DNA of 64,000 bases from Centrapalus pauciflorus (Eukaryota; Streptophyta; Magnoliopsida; Asterales; Asteraceae), in contig JAANYP010004661.1 of NCBI GenBank assembly GCA_020465985.1, forward strand, positions 102,001 to 166,000. Direction: 5' to 3'. Below, in pieces: positions 1-12,689 of the stretch. Made by a program: the position numbers and the translations under genes. Within the stretch, counting starts at the first letter, position 1; the number at the start of each line of letters is the position of its first letter. The notes beneath the pieces were generated by a model that worked only from the letters and a program-made list of their open reading frames with translations, ran no database searches and was not told the origin of the DNA.

Positions 1-634
1 CAAACCAGAAGGCCGAAGTCAACCTTGTAATAGGCAACCTTTGATGTTTTTTGGGGGTATAATTGACCATGCAAATTATGTTTTTTATCTTAAAATCCTA
101 ATTGATGTTTATGAAACAAGGCCCTCAACTCTCGCCTAACTCCTTAGGACTAGTCGTACAAGGCGCTTCTGAACATTTTAAAGGCGCCAAGCCTGAAATG
201 GCCTGGCCTGAGGTACTTAATCGCAGAGGCGCAGACCTTTAATAACATTGGTCCCATCTATCATTATGGTGAAGATATGATTTAAGTAGACATCTCTATC
301 TTAATTACTTTTTAAATCTTTTCTGCTTTCAATATGCTTGATTTAGTTTTCTATATAGACATTAATAATTTCTTAAACTTAATTTTTAAATTTTATTATG
401 TCTTTATGTTTACTTGTATAGCTTTGCACAAAAGACTTGGAGTTACGTTGGTTTTCTGCTCTCAATATGCTTGATTTAGTTTTTCTATATAGACATTACT
501 TACATCTTAAAGTTAATTTTAAATTGTATCATGTGTTTATTTATCTTTGTATAGCTTTGCACAATAGATTTGATGTTATGATAAGTATTTACTGTTGTCC
601 GCCTCTAGTTTTTATTTACCTTGTTGCTGTACAG
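1..634 (+). other. Intron (or upstream part) of the MOR1-like gene
   Basis: No exon recognisable as part of MOR1 is seen before the acceptor site at 633-634 (polypyrimidine stretch then ACAG). The stretch is AT-rich and behaves as intron. It contains a direct tandem duplication of about 133 bp: 319-451 and 452-583 both begin TTTTCTGCT(T/C)TCAATATGC and both run to a GTATAGCTTTGCACAA stretch. Positions 120-240 hold a GGCGCC-rich patch that may be an old repeat but was not identified. Confidence 0.55.
319..583. repeat. 133 bp tandem duplication in MOR1 intron
   Basis: Two diverged direct copies, 319-451 and 452-583, share the order TTTTCTGCTYTCAATATGC, a TATATAGACATTA block and GTATAGCTTTGCACAA. 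Small indels and substitutions separate them, so the duplication is not recent. No function is apparent. Confidence 0.75.
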
Positions 635-3600
635 TTCTGATATGGCTGAGCAAAGTGGTGAAGTTTCACGGTCCATGTCTGGACAAATTTTTAGCAGGTA
701 TTGAGTTCTTTTGTTTTTTTTCCTGTTTGTTTTTTCCTCTTTTCTTTTTCATTTTTCTGCTTGTAATTAGACTTTGTTCTTATTTTTACTGCTGTCAAAA
801 AAGACACATTTTGTTATGCTTTGTTGTTCTTTTTCTGATTTGTGAGCTGCTTAATTTGTGGCTTTAGGGAAAATTATGCTCCCTCAGAGCCTCCAATAGA
901 AAGATATCCATTGGCCCGGCCTTCTGGCGGTGTAACTGGCCCTACAGACTGGAATGAAGCTTTAGATATCATTACATATGGCTCTCCTGATCAGGTATGA
1001 ATTCATCTTCACACCTTTTTCGATAAATACATGCTGTAATTGAATTTGTTATCAATGATTATTTTTATATTTTTATAATTATGTGATCTATTGAATATTG
1101 ATATGTTTATTTTTCGTTTAGCGCAACAAATTTGCTAGACAATGAATCAAGATAACACATCATGGTAAAAGTGAATTCTGAGATGACTTTTTAGTGTCGA
1201 TTACTCTTAATGCACAGAAAATGGAGGCTAATGTCTTTTCACTTTGCACAGAAAAGGAGAAATAAAAATGTGCTTGAAACTTTACTTTTCGACTCTGTAT
1301 AGAATGATTTGTAAAGATGATCTATATATATGAGCACATGGTGACATGTGATTCTTCTCAAATGAGTTCATGTTATCGTAGCATACCTTAGGTTCCATGC
1401 AATTGTTTCACTTCTTGCTGACACGATTAATTTCATATATTCAAGACGGTTTACCTCACATATAAATTAAATATTTGCAGTCTGTCGAAGGAATGAAAGT
1501 TGTGTGCCATGAATTGGCAGCTGCAACCAATGATCCCGAGGGCAGTTTAATGGATGATCTAGTCAAAGATGCTGACAGACTTGTTTCTTGTTTAGCAACC
1601 AAGGTAATGTTTCTTGACTCATTTTTGATATCTCCTGAACTGGATCGTGAAGTTAATGTTTTCTATGTCTCTCCTGTAATACCAGGTTGCAAAGACTTTT
1701 GACTTCAGCCTGATGGGTGCATCTTCAAGGTCTTGTAAATATGTTCTCAACACCCTCATGCAGGTGATTCGATATATTCTTTGATATGCTGTTTGCCTTA
1801 TTATTTTCATAAGAAATGGCTGCAAAATGAAAAAAAAGAGTTAAATGATCACACTATTACATACCTAGCCTAATATTCTGTTCTTCTCTTAATTCTTACA
1901 TGGAAGTTATCATCGTAAGTAGTGTCTCAAGTTGTGAGATTACGTTTTTTGTATTTCAGACATTTCAGAACAAACGACTTGCTCATGCTGTCAATGAGAG
2001 TACACTTGACAATCTCATCACAGAGCTTTTGCTTTGGCTTTTAGACGAACGGGTTCCAAGGATGGACGATGGCAGTCAGCTTCTGAAAGCGTTAAATGTT
2101 TTAATGCTTAAGATATTGGTGAAGTTTGGCCTCTAAACCCTGTACAAGTTTTTATTTGTGTTCACTAATTGTACTGACTTTTGTGTGTTTAAATATAGGA
2201 TAATGCTGAGCGGACATCATCATTCGTGGTGCTGATCAATCTTCTAAAACCATTGGACCCCTCTAGATGGCCTGCTCCACCATCAAACGAGTCTTTTGCC
2301 ACAAGAAACATGAAGTTTTCAGATTTGGTTGTCAAGTGCTTGATTAAACTTACGAAGGTGGTATTATTATTTTTCCGAGTTTTATTATGACACTGTCCGA
2401 ACTCATGAGCAAGTGCAGTGTATCATACAGTTACACTCTTGAAAGTGTACAATCTTTGGTTCATTTTGTTGCAGGTTCTGCAAAGTACCATATATGAGGT
2501 TGACCTTGATCGCATTCTTCAAAGCATCCATGTGTACCTGCAAGAACTTGGGATGGAAGAAATCAGAAGGAGGTGTGCATTGTTCTTGTGACACTTTAGT
2601 TGGTAATATGTAGGTTTTTGCTTACCAACTGTTCTAACCCTTTTTTTTCCCTGGCACTACTAATGAACCATTTAGAGCGGGAGCGGATGACAAACCTTTA
2701 CGCATGGTGAAAACTGTTCTTCATGAGCTTGTAAAGCTTCGCGGGACAGCAATAAAGGGTCATCTTTCTTTGGTTCCAATAGACATGGAACCTCAACCTA
2801 TAATACTTGCCTACATTGATCTTAATCTTCAGGTATTTTTTTAATGCATAAATTGATATTAGGATTTCAAAGTATCTTAAAATTTTCTATTAATTTGTTA
2901 TTGGAAATTTGTTAGACGTTGGCTGCTGCAAGAATGTTGACGCCAACTGGCCCCGTTGGCCAAACACATTGGGGTGATTCAATGGCCAATAATCCAATGC
3001 CTGCCACACATTCTGCAGATGCCCAATTGAAGGTTGCTGACTTGCTTTCTTTCTTCTCCTTGGTTTATCTTCTACATAATCTTTTCTACTTGTTATAGAA
3101 TACATAATTTTCTCTACTTCTAATTTTCATTCATATTGTGTTCACAGCAAGAACTGGCTGCAATATTCAAGAAAATTGGAGACAAGCAAACATGCAGTAT
3201 TGGTTTATTTGAACTATACCGAATAACACAGTTATACCCGAAGGTAATGCTATTCATTTATTTCGTTTTAATTTGGCAAGCCTTATTCATCTTTAGCTAT
3301 AAACTTTTATGTCAGGTTGACATATTTTCTCAACTTCAAAATGCAAGTGAAGCTTTCCGAACATACATTAGAGATGGTTTAGCCCAGGTCTGCATAACTG
3401 CCTTCTTTAATAATTTTTTTAGGATGTTTATGTATTTAATTTTCAATTTATTATCGTCTTGTATGCCAGATGGAAAAGAACGCAGCAGCTGGAAGAACTC
3501 CTTCCAGTGTGCCTATGCCAACACCTCCACCTTCTGCCTTAAACCTTTCGTCTCCCAAATTTGCTCCCCTTTCACCTGTACATACAAATTCGTTAAATGA

Positions 3601-5167
3601 CGGGAAATCTGTTAATACCAAAGCTGAGCCTGCGAATTTCAGTTTACCACCTTCGTATGCTGAAGATGATAGACCGGTTAATGCTATGGCTTCAAGAGGT
3701 CCAATGCCTGTTCAGTCTGATTTAAGGCAGCAAGTAGGCGACCAAAGGAATGACAGATTCCCTTCTGGAGGTTTGTCTCTGCAATGATGCCAATTTAGTA
3801 CTTCTAATATCCTCTTTATTAGTCAAGATTAGAAAGTGAAAATTGTTTGACTATGTGATTGTGTAAACTTCCCCTAAAAAAATACAAGGAAGCAGGAGGA
3901 GTTTCTGAACACCGAATCTGATAGCAACAATAAATTTTGAACTACTGCATGCAGGTCATATACTTGTATGCCTTTTTGGATATTTGACGTAATGAAACTA
4001 TACACATACAAGCTTGTGCATTAAATTCTGTAAGAAGTGTGATTACTGTAGGAAAATGAGAAATCTATTAATATTCTTCTGATTATAATTTTGGATGTAC
4101 CAAGTCAAGAAAGTAGATGGACACGATTTAAAGAAACAAATTTATGAGTTAGGGTATTTGTACATCATGCCTTCCAAAAAGAATATATACATCAAGAATA
4201 TTGGTACTTAGATCAATGGGATACAATGCACATTATTATTGTATATTTTTTAAGGTTAATAATATAAACCTGTTATGAACTCTACGTTTGTTTTAGTGTA
4301 TGCAATACTCTTTTATGAAGAATGGGTAATTCACATTCAAGAAGAGGGAAAAACAAAGGGAGGGGGGGGGGGGGGGGGGGGAATAAGTCAGTCAACTGGT
4401 GTCACGGCTTATGTGGCACATAACCTACAGTTCAGGGGCATCTGCTAGAGCATTGCTACAATTTCCATGTCCCCATTCATTAGGTTACCAATATGTGAAC
4501 ACATTCTTTCTATACATCCTAGTCATTAATTTGGAAAAAACGAAAAATTATTGCACTCAGAAATCTTCTGATTTTAATAGTTCTATCCAATCAGACACTA
4601 TTTTCGTGATAGTGATCAATGACCTAGGCATTACAAGAAATGCACAATGCATAAAACAGAGATTGAAGTTTGTTGGCTTGATGCTCTTCTATTACATTCG
4701 CCCTATATTTAGCTACTAGAGTAAAACAGTTTTATCATGTTCAATGATGTAGGGAGGTTTACATTGTATAAAACAGACTAAACATAGAAAGTTTGTTGCA
4801 TTTCTATGGCATTACTTATTGTTACTAGATTTAAACTTTTCATGCTAAGTGAATATGTTCATTCCATGCATATACAAGGCTTTGATTAATTTACTGATTT
4901 GCAGTTAGTAGTGGGACTCTTGATGCAATAAGAGAAAGGATGAAGAGCATTCAGTTGGCTTCTGCTGGGAACCCTGAACCTGGAAACCACCAATTGATGC
5001 AAACAAATGGTAGTGATGATGCAGACCATCAATCAACCCATCCAACAGGTGTGGTAAGTACATCCAATCCGGTTCATAGCGGAGTCCTTCCCATGGACGA
5101 AAAGGCACTATCTGGGCTTCAAGCACGGATGGAGAGGCTTAAAAGCGGATCGATTGACCCGCTTTAA
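635..5167 (+). CDS. MOR1: MOR1/GEM1-like microtubule-associated protein (XMAP215 family), C-terminal third
   Basis: XMAP215/Dis1-family proteins bind tubulin through TOG domains and promote microtubule growth; plant MOR1 organises cortical, spindle and phragmoplast arrays. Thirteen exons join in frame with GT/AG borders: 635-697, 868-994, 1481-1603, 1686-1763, 1960-2118, 2199-2357, 2475-2572, 2676-2832, 2916-3032, 3148-3243, 3316-3387, 3470-3770, 4905-5167 (TAA 5165-5167), giving about 603 residues. Recognisable plant MOR1 blocks include GPTDWNEALDI, SVEGMKVVCHEL, MGASSRSCKYVLNTLMQTF, LLLWLLDERVPRM, RRRAGADDKPLRMVKTVLHE, IFKKIGDKQT, and a C-terminal DEKALSGLQARMERLK. Plant MOR1 is near 1,980 residues, so the N-terminal TOG domains lie upstream of the window. 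A Ser/Pro-rich linker (exon 12) precedes the last exon. Every reading-frame join is intact, so the gene looks functional. Identification rests on remembered family sequence, not a search. Confidence 0.93.
3771..4904 (+). other. Last and longest intron of the MOR1-like gene
   Basis: The donor follows CCTTCTGGAG at 3770 and the acceptor is TTTGCAG ending at 4904; the G left over at the donor and TT at the acceptor rebuild a Val codon. At 1,134 bp it is much longer than the other introns shown. It holds a run of about 20 G at 4362-4381. No inserted element with clear ends was found. Confidence 0.85.
4362..4381 (+). repeat. Poly-G tract inside MOR1 intron
   Basis: Twenty consecutive G on the coding strand, preceded by a short GGGA stretch. 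Such a run could fold as a G-quadruplex in the transcript. Its exact length is liable to sequencing error. Confidence 0.9.
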
Positions 5168-5861
5168 AAAAATGAATGTATAACTATTAGGGTTATGGCG
5201 AAGTGTCAATACTTTCAAACCATCATAGAACCAAGTGCAGTACGCAGCACATGGTCTCAATTGTCTTCTCAGCTGCTGTAGCTGTTGCTGCTGGAATTCA
5301 CATTCTTGCAACACATACTAAGGAATCAAATAGGTGATTGTATCCTTAATTTTTGATGTGGAGGTGTGTAAATTTACAATTGAAGAATAGATCTCGTGTG
5401 CTCATGCTTTGTAGTTTTTTACTAGGAAACTTCGTTTTTGATCGATGACTTTAGGTTGTCGAAAGCCTGTTTACATTTGTTGCTCAAAACTGTTGTAGGG
5501 GAAGTTGATTTTTAATCTGCTGTGCGACTGAAGTATCGTAAGCGAGCAAGTGTCATGTTTTTTAAACATTCATCGTCTCTTTTCTACTTGCACTATGTAA
5601 ATTGTGTGTTTACTTGTTTTTTAGTCTACTTATTTCTTCATCCCAAGTGATGCACTCAAACTTTTTTTTCTAGTGTGTTAATATTTTGATAGATTCCGTT
5701 GCTTTTGAAAATATTTTGAGAACCAATCCCCTAATTACTGACAATTTGGTATGTGACATTTGACGGACACGCTATGAAAATGATACTTGTTTTTAAATTG
5801 ATGTTTTATGTGTATTCGTGTTGAAACGAATTTCAATTTGTGTTTTATATTGGTCAAACAC
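5168..5861 (+). other. 3' untranslated region and downstream flank of the MOR1-like gene
   Basis: After the TAA at 5165-5167 there is no long open frame. The polyadenylation site is not obvious: no AATAAA was seen in the first few hundred bases. The T-rich stretches near 5400-5650 look like plant terminator sequence. Extent of the UTR is not resolved. Confidence 0.4.
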
Positions 5862-5996
5862 ATCTACTCCTAAACTACTCCTTTACCATTAGACTTACAT
5901 ACTCCACATAAATTTCAACTTGTCTCCGACAGGGATCGAACCCGTGACCTCTCGCTTACAACTCCACCCTTTTACTGACAGGTCAAATGCCCTTTG
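5862..5996 (-). mobile_element. tRNA-derived SINE, copy 1
   Basis: On the minus strand the sequence reads GAGGTCACGGGTTCGATCCC, matching the B box of a tRNA-type RNA polymerase III promoter, followed by a non-tRNA body beginning ACAAGTTGAAATTTATGTGG. A second copy sharing box B and body lies at 9345-9486 on the plus strand, which separates a dispersed SINE from a real tRNA gene. A convincing box A is not visible. The ends are approximate. Confidence 0.65.
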
Positions 5997-6895
5997 GTAT
6001 ATAAATCATGTTACACGATAACACATATAACTAGTCTTTAGGTTTCAATTTCATGGATACTTGGATTATTATGTTTTGGATCTGTAAGTTTATATGTTTT
6101 GAATAAAATGTGTATAAATTTGTGTTCATGTGGCACGTTTAAAACAATGTTTTATTCGTGTCATGTGTCATGGAATGTGTCGTGTTTCATATCCATTTAC
6201 GTTTAATAGCTCATGTCGTTTTTGTGTTTTATTCTTGTCATGTAAAATTTATGTCTGACACGTGACATGAGAAGAATACATGTATCGTCAGGTGTAGCTA
6301 ATTATTTATAATGGGCATGACAAGGCAAAAATTGTAGCTTGTTCTGTGATTTTGGTTGCCAAAAGGTTTTTTGAAAAAATTCATTTTCAGAGCATAAAAA
6401 GCCATCAACGAACTTTAAGCACAAATCCAAATACTCTCGTAGTTCTATATGATTATAAATTAGGTTTTGTTTTTCATAAACTCGTGTTTTGTGATCAGTA
6501 AAATATTAGTCTTGGGCAAAAGAAGAATGATTTTCATCATTGTTCCTTCATTTTCCAATGCCAGGTTTTTTTAATACATCATGGGTTTCTTTCTTACTTA
6601 ACAGAACATAAGTTTTAAGTCAGATATATTCATTTTTCCGATGTATATAAATCTTTTTTCGATTTATTCATAGATCACTCGTGGCAAACGACTTGCTCTC
6701 GTAATGCACTTATGCATAATATAATTTCAATTATAAGAATTTTGTTAATTTAAAACTTTAATTTACATACAGGAGTCAAGGAAATTCCTATATATACACA
6801 ATATCCGATGCAATTTCTGTCATATAAAATGATAACACTACCTATTAGTGGTAAAAGTCTTCTCAAAGCTTTGGAAGATACCGACTTGGGGCAAC
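5997..6895. other. Intergenic, no gene seen
   Basis: AT-rich sequence with no open frame of note. Positions 6040-6290 contain several GTGTCATG/CACGTGACATG variants that may be remains of an old inverted-repeat element, but no boundaries could be fixed. Confidence 0.5.
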
Positions 6896-7433
6896 TAGGG
6901 GTGTTCATTTCCAGATAATCTGAATTTCGGATAATCCGAAAATAGGATACATGAATTTTGCAACCCGAATCCGTATCCGATTTTTGGATATTGGATTATC
7001 CAAAATTTTAACTTTTTAATTAAACTTTAAATTATAAATTGAATTCAAATATATAAATACAAATCTATATCCCTATTAACATATAAAAAAGTAATTGTGT
7101 CACAAACGAAAATATATGACACTTTTTGGACTTAAACAAAAAAAAAACAAGTCAAAAGAGATTAAAATGCATTTAAACGAGTTATAAATATGTTAAAACT
7201 ACATTATACATTTAGAATTAAAGTATATAACTATTGTTAGTCAAATAATGTTTATCAAAAAAGTTTAGGAAAATTAAATTTTTTTAAAAAATGAATTTTT
7301 TTTCAGGTTATCAGATAATCCGAAAATATGATGTTATGCAAAATCCATATCCAAATTTATTTCAGATAATTTCGTTTCGGATTTCAGGTATTCGGATCGG
7401 GCACTCGGATTCAGATATTTTTTAACACCCCTA
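6896..7433. mobile_element. hAT-type MITE with perfect 8 bp target duplication
   Basis: The element begins TAGGGGTGTT and ends AACACCCCTA, a perfect 10 bp terminal inverted repeat. It is flanked on both sides by GGGGCAAC (6888-6895 and 7434-7441). An 8 bp duplication is the mark of hAT superfamily insertion. The interior carries repeated GGATAATCCGAA-like motifs near both ends in opposite orientation and a very AT-rich centre. It is 538 bp long and non-coding. Confidence 0.9.
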
Positions 7434-7441
7434 GGGGCAAC

Positions 7442-9344
7442 ATACCGACTAGCACTCTGATCACTTGAAATGCACACACAAAAACACGTAAGCTTTAATG
7501 ACTAGTGATAATGCAAAGGTAGTACGATTATAAAATGTTCAATAATAAAAGTTAGCTTCAAAATGTGAAATCTAACACATAACCACAATACAATTAAAAG
7601 TTGATAATTCATTTGGTGGAATAACCTACAACAGCTTCCTAGACTGCACAAAGAAATTATCGAATAGCTGAAAAGATCGGGAGCTACCTAATATGTCAAG
7701 TTGTACGATTTATCACAACACCACAATATATCTCAAATTTCATATTTAACACATAGCCACCCAGTTAAAATACGTTAATACTTGCATGATTAATACAAAC
7801 ACATTATATTATTAAACACAATTCACTTTAAATAAATAATAATGAATTAGATTAATAACAAATAATCGTACGTGCATCTCAAAAATACATGCATTTCACA
7901 TGAAAATAGCAACACTCCCCGGATAACACGAGTCCTTTGATAACACGAATAATCACCCACTATCACTACCACTACCATGGCTCAGGTAACATATTACACG
8001 CAGAATAATGACACTGTGAAATGCTGAACAAGAATTTGCTTATGTACCCAAATCATCGTCACGACCACCCAACGCAGAGTCGGCGACGTGGCCGCCCTTT
8101 ACGTGGTCGTGATTTTGATGGGGCCTGAATTCTTTGATCTCAGCTAAACCTCACCGCATCGAATTCATTGATTGCGACCCGAGTCCACATCCCAAATCAC
8201 CATTTCATCGCGAGCCACGATCATGGGCATTACAAAAACTACATATGTCTGACAACTTAATCTGTTTTGCACAATCAGTGGTTCAAACCCCTTATTCGAT
8301 TTGCAGCAGAAAGTGAAAGTAGGAAGCTAACACAAATGGCATTTATGAACGTTACTATATCAAATTCGGTTCACGACCTACACATCTGATTAACTAACTT
8401 TCAAACCTTACACCGCTAAGACCCATTTTAGTCAACACTTTTTGAATTATTTATTAGTGTCCCAAGTAACGAACAAATATTATTACAAGTGCTTGTAGAC
8501 TTCAAACGTAAATACATGTAATTGTATTCCTAGTGAAATGATATTTTATGTAGTTTTTTTATAAGAAATAATATATTATTAGTGATTGCTAAATTGAAAA
8601 TTACTTTTAAAATAAACACCCCGAGCAACGCACTTGTGTGACACTAATAAGTAGATCACGTTAATTAATATGTATAGTACTAAATCTTGGCATATCTAAT
8701 GGTTCAAATATGAATATATATGCAGTAAAACTCATACGAGTGTTTTAGTGGTCGAGTATTGAAATTTATAAAATATATAGTCTAAATTGCCTTTTTTTTT
8801 TTGAAAGTAACAACTAGTTGAAATTGGGTTAATACTCCATGGATGGTAGTGTAATTACATTTTGGAGAATCTTTCCTTGGAAGTTTTTATAAATGATTTG
8901 CTTTTCTAAAAAAAATAAATAGCCAATTAATATTGATATTAATTATTTTCTTTATATATAAGTTAATTGATTAATGCCGTTTGGTGTTGTTTTTTTGTAA
9001 GAGGTTAGATGTCTGAAATCTGAAAACCACGTCTTAAATTAAAAGGATGCCTTAAAATATGAAATTAAGAGGCTCTTATTTTATATATAGTATAGAATAG
9101 AATAGAATGTGAATGTGAGAGTTTCATCAAACATTACAACTCAAAAGGTAGAAGATATCTTTATGCAACTTCTATGCTTATCCCCATGTCTAAAACTAAA
9201 AGCAATGCGCGTGTTTAATTTATATTTTATTATGGGAACATTAGTTGGTATGATGGTTTTTATTAATTTTAATATTCTTAAAAAATTATAAATTCGTCTT
9301 AGTTTGAATTTTCTGAATCAAATAACATTTACAAAGGCAAGTTG
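7442..9344. other. Intergenic, no gene seen
   Basis: No open frame with codon bias or recognisable protein. A slightly GC-richer patch at 8050-8320 allows a 60-codon frame with no recognisable content. The stretch 8980-9080 has the TGTCTGAAATCTGA wording that also occurs three times at 12420-12540, so both may be pieces of one old repeat. Two near-identical 29 bp units (GAATCAAATAACATTTACAA...) lie in tandem at 9314-9366. Confidence 0.5.
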
Positions 9345-9486
9345 AATCAAATAACATTTACAAAGGTAAGAGGGTGGAAATATAAATGAGAGGTCACAGG
9401 TTCGACTCCCGGCAAAAACAAGTTGAAATTTAAGTGGTGAAAGAAAACTCTTATGGTAAAGAATTAGTTTAGAAGTAGGAGTAGGA
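9345..9486 (+). mobile_element. tRNA-derived SINE, copy 2
   Basis: It contains GAGAGGTCACAGGTTCGACT, a tRNA-type B box, followed by ACAAGTTGAAATTTAAGTGG, the same body as the minus-strand copy at 5862-5996. The shared tail TTTAG(A/G)AGTAG also matches. It abuts the TA microsatellite at 9500. The left edge is uncertain because of the short tandem duplication just before it. Confidence 0.65.
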
Positions 9487-9496
9487 TAGTTTGCCG

Positions 9497-10039
<543 letters not shown>

Positions 10040-10077
<38 letters not shown>
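10040..10077. repeat. (TA)n microsatellite between elements
   Basis: About 18 TA units shared as the right flank of a family D element and the left flank of a family A element. Confidence 0.95.
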
Positions 10078-10080
<3 letters not shown>

Positions 10081-10318
10081 GTGGGTTCAATGGAAAACCA
10101 CTATGCACCTGAAAACTATGGAAACCTACGCATACCGTCCGATTTGATGCATTTCATGAAAAACGCGGTGGCATGATCGTAAATAAGATGATGCATCACG
10201 CGGGAAATTTGATGCATCACGCAGGATTTTGATGCATCAGGCAGAGAATTTGATGCATTTTGGTGGTGCAGTGCGGTTTTCACAAGTTTCCAGGTGCATT
10301 GTGGTTTTCCATTGAACC

Positions 10319-10321
<3 letters not shown>
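10078..10321 (+). mobile_element. TA-microsatellite TIR element, family A
   Basis: The termini are GGTTCAATGGAAAACC and its exact reverse complement, with a few G or C next to the TA tracts. The inside holds a short tandem array of TGATGCATCACGCGGG-like units. It contains CTATGGAAACCTACGCATAC and GGTGGTGCAGTGCGGTTTTC, found again in copies at 24830, 41857, 49630, 49911 and 56225. It is 244 bp and non-coding. Confidence 0.85.

Positions 10322-10411
<90 letters not shown>
10322..10411. repeat. (TA)n microsatellite between elements
   Basis: About 45 TA units separating the family A element from the family G element. Confidence 0.95.
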
Positions 10412-10413
<2 letters not shown>

Positions 10414-11818
10414 TCAGGTGAGAATGATCTTATGGTGAGAAGGGTGAGAAGGAATACTGAGCATTCATCTAATCTCGTACCATGCACCTCATCACACTAG
10501 ATTGTTTGATACATTACTTAAATATATAAGCTACCATTTAAAAACTTTCCAAATCTAATATTTTATTTATATATTAAATAATTTTTATTATTTTAATACA
10601 AAATACCAACATTCTATAAATACATGATTCAATAGTTTGCAAAAGCGGTGATTTAATAAATATATGATTGATACAATTATATTATTGATTGCTTTTATGA
10701 ATCTATATTTTTATAAAATGATGATTCAATGATACTTTGAGATATAGGTTTTTCGTTTTAAGATGCAACATTGAAAGACAATGATTCAATTTTTAATTCA
10801 CTGTAATAATACACTGATTCAGTAACATACACGAATTATATGATGATTCAATAAACCTTTAATTAATACGATGATTAATAAACATTCACGATTCAATTTT
10901 AATAATACACTGATTCAGTAACATACACGAATAATATGATGATTCAATAAACATTCATATTTCAATTTTTCAAAAACACTGATCCAATTTTTTAAAATAC
11001 AATACTGATGCACGATAAAATTGATACAATAACCAAAATACAATATGCCCAAAATTGAAACTTCGTGATTCTTTAGCGAACCAAACACAATGGTTCAGTA
11101 TGAACAGATCTAAAAATCAACATATACATAAGCAAACATCATTCTAATAGAATACTAAAATACCAATTTCGATGTGGTGATTTTTGCTATAAACAGAGAT
11201 GAAGCAACAATCATGGTCGAGATGGAGACAAAGACAAAACTCGTCATCAACGACTTATTTTCACAGCGAAAAAGCATCAATATAGTGATTTTCAATGGTG
11301 AGAAACCCTTCAAAATCAACGGCGGTTTGTAGATCTAACCCAGAACAATTTGTTGGCGATTGTTGGTCTGGAAAGTCGATGAGGAGCATTCGATGATGGA
11401 TCGAGAGACGGAGTTGTGATAATCGATGGTTGAAGGCAACCGGTGGTGATGCTTGTCTGCCTATGGGTGGCCGGCGGCCGGGGAGAACAAAAAAAATTGA
11501 GAAAGGAGATGTACGTGTGTTTTGTGGGCTAGGGTTTGGGTGGTGATACTCGAGAGCAAAAAGAAAATGAGAAAGGAGACGGTGATGGTTGGTCGGCGGC
11601 TGGCCGGTGGTGATGGTTGGCCGGCGGCTGTGGAGAGCAAAAAGAGAATGAGAAAGGAGATGTTTTGGGGGCTAGGGTTTGAGTGGGAGAATGAGAGCTA
11701 ATATATGAGGGTGAATTATCTAGTGTATGTTGTACATATTATTACCATGGGTCCTATTTTGTTTAATGGTGTAGATTCCTTCTCACCTCTTCTCACCAAA
11801 AGATCCTTCTCACATGAT

Positions 11819-11820
<2 letters not shown>
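10412..11820 (+). mobile_element. TA-microsatellite TIR element, family G
   Basis: The left end reads GATCAGGTGAGAATGATCTT then GGTGAGAAGGGTGAGAAGGA; the right end carries TCCTTCTCACCTCTTCTCACC and ends CACATGATCC, so the termini form an inverted repeat of about 40 bp with mismatches. TA microsatellites flank both ends. The interior has about fifteen GATTCAATAA/GATTCAGTAA repeats (10620-11000), then a GC-richer stretch (11390-11640) with GGCCGGCGGC and repeated GAGAAAGGAGATG. Only one copy is in the window. No protein is encoded. Confidence 0.65.
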
Positions 11821-11895
<75 letters not shown>

Positions 11896-11909
11896 GTATA
11901 TATATATAT
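11821..11909. repeat. (TA)n microsatellite with TG interruptions
   Basis: About 45 dinucleotides, the last 30 bases interrupted by TATG. It closes the family G element. Confidence 0.95.
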
Positions 11910-11934
11910 GCACCTGTTTATGTACTAAATAATA

Positions 11935-12262
11935 AGTAAATTTATTAAGTCCTTAAACTTTTTTTCAAATTGTTTAAGTCCCTAAAGTATGTTTGTCTTA
12001 TTCAAAAGTATATATTTTTTACCGGCTACCGGTTAGCTGGTAAAATCAACTGATAAAACAAATATGTTTAGGGACTTAATCGCTAAAATATGAAAAAATG
12101 GTGTGTTTTTTACAACATTAATCAAGTAAAAAACTAAAATAACTTGTTTGGTAACCGATCAAACAGGTCAAATATACACTTTTGAATAAGACAAAAATAG
12201 TTTAGGGTCTTAAACAATAAGAAAAAAAGTTTAGAGACTTAATCACGAAAATAAAGAAAGTT
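11935..12262. mobile_element. Fold-back MITE-like inverted repeat, boundaries uncertain
   Basis: TTAAGTCCTTAAACTTTTTT followed by GTTTAAGTCCCTAAA near the left is mirrored on the right by TTTAGGGTCTTAAAC and AAAGTTTAGAGACTTAA. TCTTATTCAAAAGTATA pairs with TATACACTTTTGAATAAGAC. The centre contains ACCGGCTACCGGTTAGCTGG. Target duplications could not be identified with certainty. Confidence 0.6.
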
Positions 12263-12689
12263 GATAGGGTTTTTTTTCAATATTAACCCTACTATTTGAC
12301 TCGTTAAAATGTTTTTCAAGTATTTTGTTAATGAATTAGAACATGTCATTAATTACCTCGGATATAAGGAATCAAACACCCATACGGCCATACATACACT
12401 TTTTCCATGTTAAGAGTTTAAATGTCTGAAATCTGAAATCATATCTGAAATCTAAAAGGTGGCTTTAATGTCTGAAATCAGAATTTTGAAATCACATCTG
12501 AACTTTAAAAGGTGATCTTAAAGTCTGAAATCTGAACTATTAATCAAATTATGAAGTTTTAAATTATAATAAGATATATTAAATATAATTAATATTAAAA
12601 GTTTGAATACTAATTGAAGTTTATATAGTCTAAAAAACAAATTTACTAAGATTATGTGTGTAATACACATGCTAATAAACTAATTATCA
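12263..12689. other. Intergenic with a short repeated motif
   Basis: TGTCTGAAATC(T/A)GA occurs three times at 12423-12535 in a loose tandem array with AAAAGGTG(G/A)(C/T)(T/C)TTAA between units. The same wording is found at 9008-9070. No gene was seen. Confidence 0.5.

Noticed and set aside
5930..5960. Possible tRNA gene (GGTTCGATCCC on the minus strand)
   Set aside because: The rest of a cloverleaf is absent and the same body follows the motif in a second copy, so it is a SINE.
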